Shown piece after piece: positions 1 to 6,536 of a stretch of 6,628 nt of DNA (its first letter is position 1; every line of letters begins with the position of its first letter). The notes beneath the pieces were generated by a model. That model was not told the DNA's origin and made no database searches. It saw nothing but the letters and a program-made list of their open reading frames with translations. The DNA comes from an uncultured Ruminococcus sp. (GTDB lineage Bacteria > Bacillota > Clostridia > Oscillospirales > Ruminococcaceae). The stretch covers positions 1 through 6,628 of the forward strand of contig CALCRR010000103.1 in assembly GCA_937894495.1 (NCBI GenBank), read 5' to 3'. The translations under genes and the position numbers were made by a program.

Positions 1-94
1 GCGTTTTCAGCAGATCGACATTATCTATCGCTTTGATGTTGCGACTTCCTCGGTCAAGGTGGAGACAGGACACTACGGAAAAAAGACTGCATAA
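1..94 (+). CDS. C-terminal tail of a probable large serine recombinase (5' partial)
   Basis: Only the last 30 codons are in the window, read from base 2 to the TAA at 92-94. The visible peptide begins RFQQIDIIYRFDVATSS and ends GHYGKKTA. The QQIDIIYRF core, with alternating hydrophobic residues followed by a short basic tail, resembles the extreme C-terminus of DUF4368-containing large serine recombinases (Tn4451 TnpX-like and relatives), where a 'Q-x-I-D-I-x-Y-x-F' strand is common. Those enzymes cut and rejoin DNA ends to move integrative elements, and their gene often sits at one end of the element. No catalytic domain is visible, so the call rests on family memory of a short tail and is tentative. 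The next gene along is 5'-truncated, which fits an element boundary here. It could instead be the end of an unrelated protein. Confidence 0.42.
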   Translation, partial: RFQQIDIIYRFDVATSSVKVETGHYGKKTA

Positions 95-112
95 CGCCGA
101 TGTTATGCGGTC
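85..112. terminator. Hairpin over the upstream gene's stop codon, possible bidirectional terminator
   Basis: AGACTGCATAAC (85-96 region) faces GTTATGCGGTCT (101-112 region). The core GCATAAC (89-95) and GTTATGC (102-108) is a perfect 7-bp match. The stem extends outward through a T-G wobble to AGAC/GTCT, giving about 12 pairs around a 6-nt loop. On the + strand the stem is followed by GTATTAAGG, a poor U-tract. On the - strand it is followed by a run of six T (complement of A79-A84), the layout of an intrinsic terminator. It therefore looks best as a terminator for leftward transcription, perhaps weakly for both directions. It could alternatively be a recombinase-binding inverted repeat near an element end. 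Confidence 0.5.
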
Positions 113-151
113 TGTATTAAGGGAGAAAAAACTTCTATATCACTATGGTAG

Positions 152-178
152 TTTATTTGCGGGTTTATATTACCCAGA
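152..178 (+). other. Untranslated remnant of the flippase 5' coding region
   Basis: These nine codons, in frame with the flippase and directly after the TAG at 149-151, encode FICGFILPR. This runs straight into the annotated start LILSAYGSN. In this flippase family the stretch 'ICGFILPRLIL' is a conserved part of the first membrane helix, so the bases are former or actual coding sequence upstream of the only start codon left. No ATG occurs in this frame between the TAA at 92-94 and base 179. Either the gene was cut by a junction somewhere in 95-151 or a nonsense change made the TAG. Confidence 0.6.
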
Positions 179-1585
179 TTGATACTTAGTGCTTATGGCT
201 CAAATGTTAATGGTTTAGTTAACTCAATTGGACAGTTCTTGGGAATTATATCTTTGCTTGATTTAGGTGTTGCAGGTGTAGCGCGTTCCAGTCTTTATAA
301 ACCGTTGGCGGAAAAAGATGAGGATACGATAAGTAAAATATATGTTTCTGCCACACGATTCTTTCGTAGGATCGCAATGATATTTTTAATGTATGTTATT
401 GTACTGATGTTTATTTATCCACTAACAGTAAATAAAAACTTTGGTTTTTTTTACACCGTTACGCTGATTGGAGCTGTTTGTATCAGTTCCTTTGCCCAAT
501 ATTATTTTGGCATTGTAAATAACATATTATTGACAGCAGACCAAAAAGAATATCTATCTAATGTTATATGCGTTCTAACATTGATTTTAAATACAATTGC
601 TTGCGCTATTATAATTAGATTAGGAGCGTCCATTCAAATTGTTAAGTTGAGTACATCACTGATTTATATTATTCGACCTTTATTCTTAATGTGGTATGTT
701 AGGAAAAATTATAGAATAAATAATATGATAACCTATAACGAAGAGCCTATTAAGCAGAAATGGAATGGGATGGCAGTTCATTTCAGTTATTATGTATTAG
801 AGGCTACTGATAACATTGTTCTGACAGTTTTCTCAACACTAACAAATGTATCAATCTATTCTGTTTATAATATTGTGATTATCGGAGTTAAAAATCTTAT
901 TGCCTCTATGTCAAAAGGTTTTACTTCACTAATGGGAGATATGATTGCAAAAAAAGAATCCGAGAAACTTCAATCATTTTTTAGTTATGTAGAGTGGTTC
1001 TATCATACGGGAACAACCCTGATTTTTGGATGTACAGGTATTTTACTTGTTCCTTTTATTCAGGTTTATACTGATGGTGTCCATGATGCTAACTATATTC
1101 AGCCACTCTTTAGCTTTCTTATAACTCTTGCAAATGCAATTCATACATTGCGCTCTCCGTATAATATGATAATTCAAGCTGCTGGACATTACAAACAAAC
1201 TCAAAATAATTATGTCATTGCTACAATTCTTAATATAATAATATCCATAACTACTGTAAAGATTTGGGGATTGATAGGAGTTTCTATTGGAACATTAATT
1301 GCAATGTCTTATCAAACAGTATGGATGTCATGGTATAATTCACAGAACATTATAAATTGGCCGTTTAAATATTTTTCAAAACAGTGTGGAGTAGATTTTC
1401 TTACTGTAATAGTCGCAAGTCTTGCAACATTTAGGATTCCATTGCTTAGTGTTACATATATTGCTTGGTTTATACAAGCTGTTGAAGTTTTCATTGTTTG
1501 GAGCGCAATTGCTTTTATTATTAATTGGATATTTTATAAAGATAAGCTGACTACAGCATTAGCAATGATAAAAAGAAGGTTATAA
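179..1585 (+). CDS. Polysaccharide flippase, Wzx/MATE-like, 5'-truncated
   Basis: This is an integral membrane protein of the oligosaccharide/O-unit flippase type (MOP superfamily), expected to move lipid-linked sugar units across the cytoplasmic membrane for capsule or cell-wall glycan assembly. The family signature lies at the N-terminus: LILSAYGSNVNGLVNSI, then QFLGIISLLDLGVAGV (residues 19-34) and the cytoplasmic loop ARSSLYKPLAEKDEDTISK. About eleven hydrophobic segments follow, roughly at residues 12-34, 64-82, 90-115, 125-147, 155-173, 205-240, 277-297, 306-325, 343-378, 405-425 and 428-452, ending in a basic tail KRRL. The 468-aa frame starts with a TTG that has no ribosome binding site, and helix-1 sequence is encoded upstream of it. 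The natural N-terminus of about 20-35 residues is therefore missing and the gene may be inactive. It is very AT-rich (12 of 60 bases G or C at 1201-1260), as glycan-locus genes often are. Beyond the start, the body of the gene is intact. Family call is firm; the sugar substrate is unknown. Confidence 0.83.
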   Translation: MILSAYGSNVNGLVNSIGQFLGIISLLDLGVAGVARSSLYKPLAEKDEDTISKIYVSATRFFRRIAMIFLMYVIVLMFIYPLTVNKNFGFFYTVTLIGAVCISSFAQYYFGIVNNILLTADQKEYLSNVICVLTLILNTIACAIIIRLGASIQIVKLSTSLIYIIRPLFLMWYVRKNYRINNMITYNEEPIKQKWNGMAVHFSYYVLEATDNIVLTVFSTLTNVSIYSVYNIVIIGVKNLIASMSKGFTSLMGDMIAKKESEKLQSFFSYVEWFYHTGTTLIFGCTGILLVPFIQVYTDGVHDANYIQPLFSFLITLANAIHTLRSPYNMIIQAAGHYKQTQNNYVIATILNIIISITTVKIWGLIGVSIGTLIAMSYQTVWMSWYNSQNIINWPFKYFSKQCGVDFLTVIVASLATFRIPLLSVTYIAWFIQAVEVFIVWSAIAFIINWIFYKDKLTTALAMIKRRL

Positions 1586-1656
1586 TTAATATAATCCGGA
1601 ACTGTCATGGTTTTCAGTTTACACGAGAGATATTTTCTGTAAAGATTAAGAATAAT

Positions 1657-1681
1657 GCACCTATTGAGGGTGCTTTTTCTT
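1657..1681 (+). terminator. Probable intrinsic terminator after the flippase gene
   Basis: GCACC (1657-1661) pairs with GGTGC (1669-1673) around a 7-nt loop and is followed by TTTTTCTT. This short GC-capped stem with a T-run sits 72 bp after the flippase stop and 28 bp before the next gene's start. A second, weaker palindrome CTTTTT/AAAAAG (1673-1687) overlaps the T-run. The stem has only five pairs, so termination is probably partial. It also shows that the in-frame ATG at 1655 is non-coding. Confidence 0.55.
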
Positions 1682-1695
1682 AAAAAGTATAGAAC

Positions 1696-1702
1696 AGGAA
1701 GG
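1696..1702 (+). promoter_or_regulatory. Ribosome binding site AGGAAGG that fixes the start at 1709
   Basis: AGGAAGG ends six bases before the ATG at 1709-1711, with the spacer TATATA. The alternative in-frame ATG at 1655 lies inside the terminator stem and has only AT-rich sequence and no purine-rich Shine-Dalgarno upstream. This site decides in favour of the shorter protein. Confidence 0.75.
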
Positions 1703-1708
1703 TATATA

Positions 1709-2875
1709 ATGCTGACCGCTACACAAATTGCACTATTAGAAGCGATAAAAGCATCTTTATTTGAAACTGTGCCAAACTATCCTGAGAAAACAGATTGGGG
1801 TGAAGTAATAAAAGAAGCCAAAGATCATGCGGTTATTGGTCTAATCAGTTCTGTCATTCCAGTAAAAGACGAAACTACGGAAATGGGCAAGGCAATATAT
1901 ATGCGAATCCTGTATGAGCAGGATAAACTCATAAAGCTGCTTGATGATAATGATGTTCCATGCGTGATACTTAAAGGCTGTGCGGCTGCGCAGTATTATC
2001 CAAAGCCGTATCTGAGGACAATGGGCGATATCGACTTTCTTGTGCCTCGTAACAAGTTTGAAAAAGCCGCTGAGGTCATGGAATCCAACGGTTACAAGTA
2101 CGAGCACGGCAAGGACGATCACGGTAAGCGCCTCGAAAACGGGCGGCATTTTGGCTATTCCAAGAATGGTATCTCTTTTGAACTACACCACCATTTCAGC
2201 TCTGCTGGGTATAATATTGATGATATTCTTGAAAATGCAATCGGCAGTAGAGTGTATCGTAAGCTGAATGGCTACAGAGTTCCGATGCTGCCAGATATTG
2301 AAAACGGACTTGTGCTGCTTGGGCATATAAATCAGCATCTGAAAGAGAGTAATCTCGGTCTGAGGCAGATAATTGACTGGGAAATGTATGTGCATAAAGT
2401 GCTTGATGATAAAACTTGGAACAGCACATTTGAGCCGCTAGTCAATCAGATAGGGCTTGAAAAACTGTCTGTCATAACCACAAAAATGTGCAAGTCTTTT
2501 TTAGGACTGCCAAACAAAATCACGTGGTGTGAAAGTGCGGATAAGAAATCCGCTGAACAGCTGCTCACGATCATTCTGTCCAACGGAAATTTCGGACATA
2601 AGCGTAACACCACACGAAGCGAGGGGCGAATCCAGGTTGCGGTCTACGAGATCAAGCACAAAGGCGTTCATACCTTTTTGAAAGAGCTGGGACTGCGCAA
2701 GTCCAAAGCGTGCAGATGCAGCTCGATTCTCAGCCATTTTGCGTGGCTTTACGGTCTGACTTTGTTTATCGGCATGGGCATTAAAGCGGTAGTAAAAACG
2801 AAAAATGTTCGTAAGCGAGTGACCGATGCAAATGACAGGCTGGAGATGTTGGAAGAACTTGGATTAAGGAATTAG
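1709..2875 (+). CDS. Nucleotidyltransferase family protein (NTP_transf_5 type)
   Basis: The 388-aa product looks like the uncharacterised nucleotidyltransferase family NTP_transf_5 (PF14907) of the polymerase-beta-like superfamily. Such enzymes transfer a nucleotidyl group to an acceptor; the acceptor here is unknown. Numbered from the ATG at 1709, the core reads VILKG (86-90), YYPKPYLR (96-103), then the metal-binding GDIDFLV with D107 and D109. A likely third acidic residue is E158 in FELHHH. These are the expected DxD plus distal acidic positions, so the enzyme appears catalytically competent. The helical C-terminal half ends with a hydrophobic stretch SHFAWLYGLTLFIGMGIKAVV (about 342-362), followed by a basic patch, which might touch the membrane. 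A good ribosome binding site supports this start; the frame is open 18 codons further upstream, but those lie in a terminator hairpin. The helicase gene follows 26 bp later, suggesting co-transcription. Homologues are often near glycan or peptide-modification loci, so a link to the flippase is also possible. Base composition is uneven along the gene. Confidence 0.8.
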   Translation: MLTATQIALLEAIKASLFETVPNYPEKTDWGEVIKEAKDHAVIGLISSVIPVKDETTEMGKAIYMRILYEQDKLIKLLDDNDVPCVILKGCAAAQYYPKPYLRTMGDIDFLVPRNKFEKAAEVMESNGYKYEHGKDDHGKRLENGRHFGYSKNGISFELHHHFSSAGYNIDDILENAIGSRVYRKLNGYRVPMLPDIENGLVLLGHINQHLKESNLGLRQIIDWEMYVHKVLDDKTWNSTFEPLVNQIGLEKLSVITTKMCKSFLGLPNKITWCESADKKSAEQLLTIILSNGNFGHKRNTTRSEGRIQVAVYEIKHKGVHTFLKELGLRKSKACRCSSILSHFAWLYGLTLFIGMGIKAVVKTKNVRKRVTDANDRLEMLEELGLRN

Positions 2876-2888
2876 TAGATATAGAGAT

Positions 2889-2895
2889 GAGGTGA
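2889..2895 (+). promoter_or_regulatory. Ribosome binding site GAGGTGA for the helicase
   Basis: GAGGTGA lies six bases before the ATG at 2902. A second in-frame ATG is only two codons later (2908), at a less favourable distance of 12 bases, so 2902 is preferred. The short 26-bp gap after the nucleotidyltransferase stop holds no terminator. Confidence 0.75.
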
Positions 2896-2901
2896 GATCA
2901 C

Positions 2902-5900
2902 ATGGCAATGAACCTATTTGAACACAACCAAATAGCATACAATGCCGCTGTAACCATGCTTGCAGAACGTGGCAAAGCCGCCGTGATCCACCCCACTGGT
3001 ACAGGCAAATCTTTCATCGGCTTCAAACTCTGTGAGGATAACCCCGATAAAACCATCTGCTGGCTCTCGCCCTCACGATACATATATCAGACCCAACTTG
3101 AAAATCTGGCTGAAACCTCGGACGGCTACCAGCCCGAAAACGTCAAGTTCTACACTTACGCAAAGCTGATGAATGTCAGCAATGCTGAAATTGCGGAGAT
3201 CAAGCCCGACTATATAATCCTTGATGAGTTTCACCGCTGCGGTGCGGAGCTTTGGGGGGCTGGGGTTGATGCTGTCTTGAAGGCATATCCCGATGTGCCT
3301 GTGCTTGGATTGTCTGCGACAGCGATACGCTATCTTGATAATCAGAGGAACATGACGGACGAGCTTTTTGACGGAAATGTTGCAAGTGAGATGACACTTG
3401 GCGAGGCTATCGTGCGTGGGATACTCGCTCCGCCGAAGTATATTCTATCAATATTTTCATATCAGCAAGACCTCGAAAAATACGAAAAACGTGTGCGCTC
3501 TGCCAAAAGCAAAGCCACAAGAGATGCAGCCGAAAAGGTGCTTGAAGCACTCCGCAGGGCGCTTGATAAGGCTGAAAATCTTGATGTTCTGTTTGACAAA
3601 CACATGGATGACAGAACCGGAAAGTACATAGTATTCTGTGCCAATCTTGAACACATGACCGACATGATGAACAAGGCAAAAGAGTGGTTCGGAAAGGTCG
3701 ATAAAAAGCCGCATATATATTCGGTCTATTCCGATGACCCGACTGCAAGCAAGTCATTTGCAGATTTTAAGGCAGACAACGATAAAAAGCACCTAAAGCT
3801 CCTGTACTGCATTGACGCACTCAATGAGGGCGTACACGTTCCAGATGTATCGGGAGTTATTTTGCTGCGCCCGACTATTTCGCCTATCATATATAAACAG
3901 CAGATCGGTCGTGCGCTTTCGGCTTCAAAGTCGAAAAATCCAGTAATATTTGATATTGTCAACAATATTGAAAACCTTTATAGCATTGACGCTATCGAGG
4001 AAGAAATGCAAGTCGCTATCCAATATTACCGTTCGCACGGCGGCGAGGGCTTTGTTGTCAACGAGACCTTCGAGCTTGTGGACAAAGTTGCCGACTGCAA
4101 ATCGCTGTTCGATGAATTAGAGGGTACACTTTCCGCAAGCTGGGATATAATGTTTGAGCAGGCGAAAAAATATTATGACGAATACGGCAATCTTGATGTG
4201 CCAACAAAATATTTCACACCGGAGGGATATTCTCTCGGTCCCTGGCTCATGACACAGCGCCGTGTTTACAAAGGCGAAGTCAACGGTAATCTGACACAGG
4301 TGCAGATCGACCGTTTGAACAGCATTGGTATGCGCTGGGAGTCCGTTGTTGATCTGACTTGGGAAAAATATTATAATGCCGCAAAAATGTACTTTGAAAA
4401 GCACTCTGATCTTATGGTCCCGGCGAGGTATGTTGACGAAAACGGCGTTGATCTCGGCCGTTGGATAGCACAGCGGCGAACATGGCGAAAAAGCGGAATC
4501 AAAGGCAAATTGATGTCTCCCGAAAGAATAACGGCTCTTGACGAGATCGGCATGGTGTGGGACGTTCCTGATTACATTTGGGAGGAAAATTATAACTCTG
4601 CTGTTCGCTATCACCGTGAACAGGGCGATCTGAATGTGCCTTACAACTATGTTGACAGTGAGGGTATAAAGCTCGGTCAATGGCTGAATGCTTTGCGCAG
4701 CAGCCGCAGCGCTGTAACAACTACCCGGAAAGAATTGACCGAAGATCAGATAGCTCGTCTTGATTCTATCGGAATGATTTGGGATAATAAATATGAACAG
4801 CAATGGAGTGCCGCATTTCAGGCGCTTTGCGAATATCGTCAGAAGAACGGAAGCTTTGAAATGCCTGTTTCATACACAACAGAATCCGGCATACAGCTTG
4901 GGAAATGGATACGCCGTCAGCGTGATTTTTACGAGCAGAGTAAGCTGTCTGATGACCGTATTGAAAGGCTGCGTGGCATTGGATTTACGCTTGAAAAGGT
5001 TGATCCGTGGGAAGAAAAATATCAGCTTGCAAAGGATTATTTTGAAGAACACGGTGATCTGAATGTACCTGTTGAGTATATCGTAGACGGCGTTTGGCTG
5101 AATAAATGGGTAAATGAACAGAAAATAATCGGTGAGGGCAGGCGTAAGAATAAATCCCTTACCGATGAGCAGAAAAGCCGCCTTGAAGCTATAGGTATGC
5201 AGTTCGGTGTTTCAAAAGTCGAGCAGCTGTGGCAGCAGAATTATGAGGAATTAAAGCGGTTTTATAATGAAAATGGACACATAGATGTTCCGAATGATTA
5301 TCTGACCTCTGACGGCTTAAAGCTGAATGTATGGGTCATAAGGCAGAGAACAGCAGGGCAAAACGGTTCTCTTTCTGATGAACGGATCAAGCTTCTTGAT
5401 GAACTCGGAATGGAGTGGCGTGACAGAGTTGAGGTTTCTTATGACACAGGCTTTGAACATCTTGAGGAATATATTTCAGATAATGGTACAACAGATATTC
5501 CGGTGAATGCAGTTTGCAAAGATGGATACAAGCTCGGACGGTGGATTGCAAATTGCAAGAGCAAATTCAAGACCGGAAAGCTGAAACAGGAATATTATGA
5601 CAGATTTGCAGAGCTTGGCATTTTGCTTGATGCAGAAAAAAGCGATACATGGAACGAACGTGCCTACGAGGTAGAAGAATATTTTAAGAGCCATAATACA
5701 AGATTTTTGCCCAAAGGCATTATCAGTAAGTCCGGGTGCAATTTGTCACAATGGCTCGAAGATCAGAAGAAGTCTTATAAAAAAGGCACCTTGTCTGCCG
5801 AAAGAAAATCAAGGCTCGATGAAATGGGGTATCCGTTCAGATCGGACGGCTCGGCACGGCGCAAACTCCAAATGGATAAATGGTTCGAAAAATATGAGAT

Positions 5901-6504
5901 CGTTGCTGAGTATCTTTCGCTGCATGAGGGCGAAAAAATTGATATTTCGACTAAATATAAGGGCATAGCAATATGGGATTGGCTATTGGATCAGCGGCTT
6001 GCGTATCAAAAGGGTGAGATCACTGATGAAAGGTGTGAGCTTCTTCACAAGCTGGGAATAGACGATCTTGACAGCAGAAAGCTGACCCATTGGGATAAAA
6101 TGTATGCTGGTGCGGTAAAGTTTATCGAAGAAAACGGTATTGGAGCTACAGCCCCTAAAGAGCTTATGGTAGATGGTGCAAGCCTTCGGAATTGGCTTCA
6201 TACCGAGCAGACAACTGTCAACGGCAATTCAAAAACAAGCCGCACTCCCGAACAGCTTGAGAAGCTGAAAGCAATCGGTATCGAGCCGCAGGAGCTAAGT
6301 CATTATGAAAGAAATTGGCTCAAAAAATATGATGAGTTAAAGGCTTTCGTAGATCGGCACGGCAGATTTCCGAAAAGCAACAAAACGGATAAGACAGAAA
6401 AGAGGATAGCGGCTTGGTATTATGCACAGACATATAAAATCAAGCAGGATAAGCTGCCCGAGGAACAGGCGGTAAAACTCCGTGAGATCGGAGTTAAAGT
6501 ATAA
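2902..6504 (+). CDS. DEAD/DEAH-type SF2 helicase with eleven Helicase-Associated (HA) repeats
   Basis: The product is a large, soluble 1200-aa ATP-dependent nucleic-acid translocase. The motor occupies about residues 1-410: a Q-motif-like start FEHNQIAYN (6-14), Walker A HPTGTGKS (30-37), motif Ia-like WLSPSRYIYQTQ (54-65), Walker B variant DEFH (108-111) and motif III SAT (138-140). Lobe 2 has IVFCANLEH (243-251), LNEGVHVPDVSGVILLRPT (307-325) and motif VI QQIGRALS (333-340). A charged helical insert (about 188-230) separates the lobes. The best family match is the ResIII-like 'DEAD/DEAH helicase with HA domain' group. From W414 to the end, eleven 60-70 residue HA-type repeats (PF03457-like) follow, probably a substrate- or partner-binding scaffold. 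There is no nuclease or methyltransferase domain and none next door, so classical restriction is not supported. The ATPase motifs look intact, and there is no frameshift. The biological role is unknown; nucleic-acid remodelling or defence are guesses. The gene is probably co-transcribed with the nucleotidyltransferase 26 bp upstream. Confidence 0.88.
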   Translation: MAMNLFEHNQIAYNAAVTMLAERGKAAVIHPTGTGKSFIGFKLCEDNPDKTICWLSPSRYIYQTQLENLAETSDGYQPENVKFYTYAKLMNVSNAEIAEIKPDYIILDEFHRCGAELWGAGVDAVLKAYPDVPVLGLSATAIRYLDNQRNMTDELFDGNVASEMTLGEAIVRGILAPPKYILSIFSYQQDLEKYEKRVRSAKSKATRDAAEKVLEALRRALDKAENLDVLFDKHMDDRTGKYIVFCANLEHMTDMMNKAKEWFGKVDKKPHIYSVYSDDPTASKSFADFKADNDKKHLKLLYCIDALNEGVHVPDVSGVILLRPTISPIIYKQQIGRALSASKSKNPVIFDIVNNIENLYSIDAIEEEMQVAIQYYRSHGGEGFVVNETFELVDKVADCKSLFDELEGTLSASWDIMFEQAKKYYDEYGNLDVPTKYFTPEGYSLGPWLMTQRRVYKGEVNGNLTQVQIDRLNSIGMRWESVVDLTWEKYYNAAKMYFEKHSDLMVPARYVDENGVDLGRWIAQRRTWRKSGIKGKLMSPERITALDEIGMVWDVPDYIWEENYNSAVRYHREQGDLNVPYNYVDSEGIKLGQWLNALRSSRSAVTTTRKELTEDQIARLDSIGMIWDNKYEQQWSAAFQALCEYRQKNGSFEMPVSYTTESGIQLGKWIRRQRDFYEQSKLSDDRIERLRGIGFTLEKVDPWEEKYQLAKDYFEEHGDLNVPVEYIVDGVWLNKWVNEQKIIGEGRRKNKSLTDEQKSRLEAIGMQFGVSKVEQLWQQNYEELKRFYNENGHIDVPNDYLTSDGLKLNVWVIRQRTAGQNGSLSDERIKLLDELGMEWRDRVEVSYDTGFEHLEEYISDNGTTDIPVNAVCKDGYKLGRWIANCKSKFKTGKLKQEYYDRFAELGILLDAEKSDTWNERAYEVEEYFKSHNTRFLPKGIISKSGCNLSQWLEDQKKSYKKGTLSAERKSRLDEMGYPFRSDGSARRKLQMDKWFEKYEIVAEYLSLHEGEKIDISTKYKGIAIWDWLLDQRLAYQKGEITDERCELLHKLGIDDLDSRKLTHWDKMYAGAVKFIEENGIGATAPKELMVDGASLRNWLHTEQTTVNGNSKTSRTPEQLEKLKAIGIEPQELSHYERNWLKKYDELKAFVDRHGRFPKSNKTDKTEKRIAAWYYAQTYKIKQDKLPEEQAVKLREIGVKV
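4141..6501 (+). repeat. Eleven tandem HA-type protein repeats in the helicase
   Basis: Each unit follows W-x(3)-Y-x(4-5)-Y-x(3)-G-x-L-x-VP-x2-Y-x3-G-x2-LG-x-W(LIV)-x2-QR-x(n)-L-x(7)-L-x2-(IL)G(MI). Start residues are 414, 487, 560, 635, 703, 777, 847, 917, 994, 1064 and 1139. The corresponding starts in the window are 4141, 4360, 4579, 4804, 5008, 5230, 5440, 5650, 5881, 6091 and 6316. Ten units start with Trp; the seventh has Tyr. Units 1-6 carry the VP or MP motif and a strong LGxW or LNxW core. Units 7-11 diverge (for example DIPVNA, FLPKG, IDISTKY, ATAPKE, RFPKS). DNA identity between units is low apart from short words such as GATCTGAATGT (units 3 and 5), so the array is old and not a recent DNA tandem duplication. 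Confidence 0.85.
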
Positions 6505-6525
6505 CACCACCAACAACTATGACTT

Positions 6526-6530
6526 GGAGG
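6526..6530 (+). promoter_or_regulatory. Ribosome binding site GGAGG before a short ORF
   Basis: TTGGAGG ends six bases before the ATG at 6537, with the spacer TATATA. The arrangement is nearly identical to the site before the gene at 1709. It is close to ideal, which argues that translation really starts at 6537. Confidence 0.65.
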
Positions 6531-6536
6531 TATATA

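Noticed and set aside
145..186. ATG at 145 after AAGGGAG as a leader peptide start
   Set aside because: It encodes only 13 codons in a different frame from the flippase, with a spacing of about 19 bases from the purine-rich word, so initiation is unlikely.
1618..1646. Possible promoter TTTACA, 17-bp spacer, AAAGAT, before the nucleotidyltransferase
   Set aside because: The -10 match is poor, and the transcript would begin directly at the terminator hairpin. Too weak to annotate, though the gene pair needs a promoter somewhere in this region or upstream.
3407..3757. Overlapping - strand frames of 70-116 aa opposite the helicase motor
   Set aside because: Cys- and His-rich low-quality peptides that run antisense to conserved helicase motifs, with no initiation signals.
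4117..4803. A 228-aa open frame on the - strand inside the helicase
   Set aside because: It lies wholly opposite HA repeats 1-3, has no recognisable domain or good ribosome binding site, and the + strand frame is a clear family member. It is a codon-bias shadow.
4141..6501. CRISPR array or DNA tandem repeat
   Set aside because: The periodicity is at the protein level with variable unit length of about 204-231 bp and low DNA identity; the region is continuously coding.
2902..6504. Type I or type III restriction subunit
   Set aside because: The motor is ResIII-like, but there is no nuclease motif, no methyltransferase and no specificity subunit in the window, and the C-terminal part is HA repeats.
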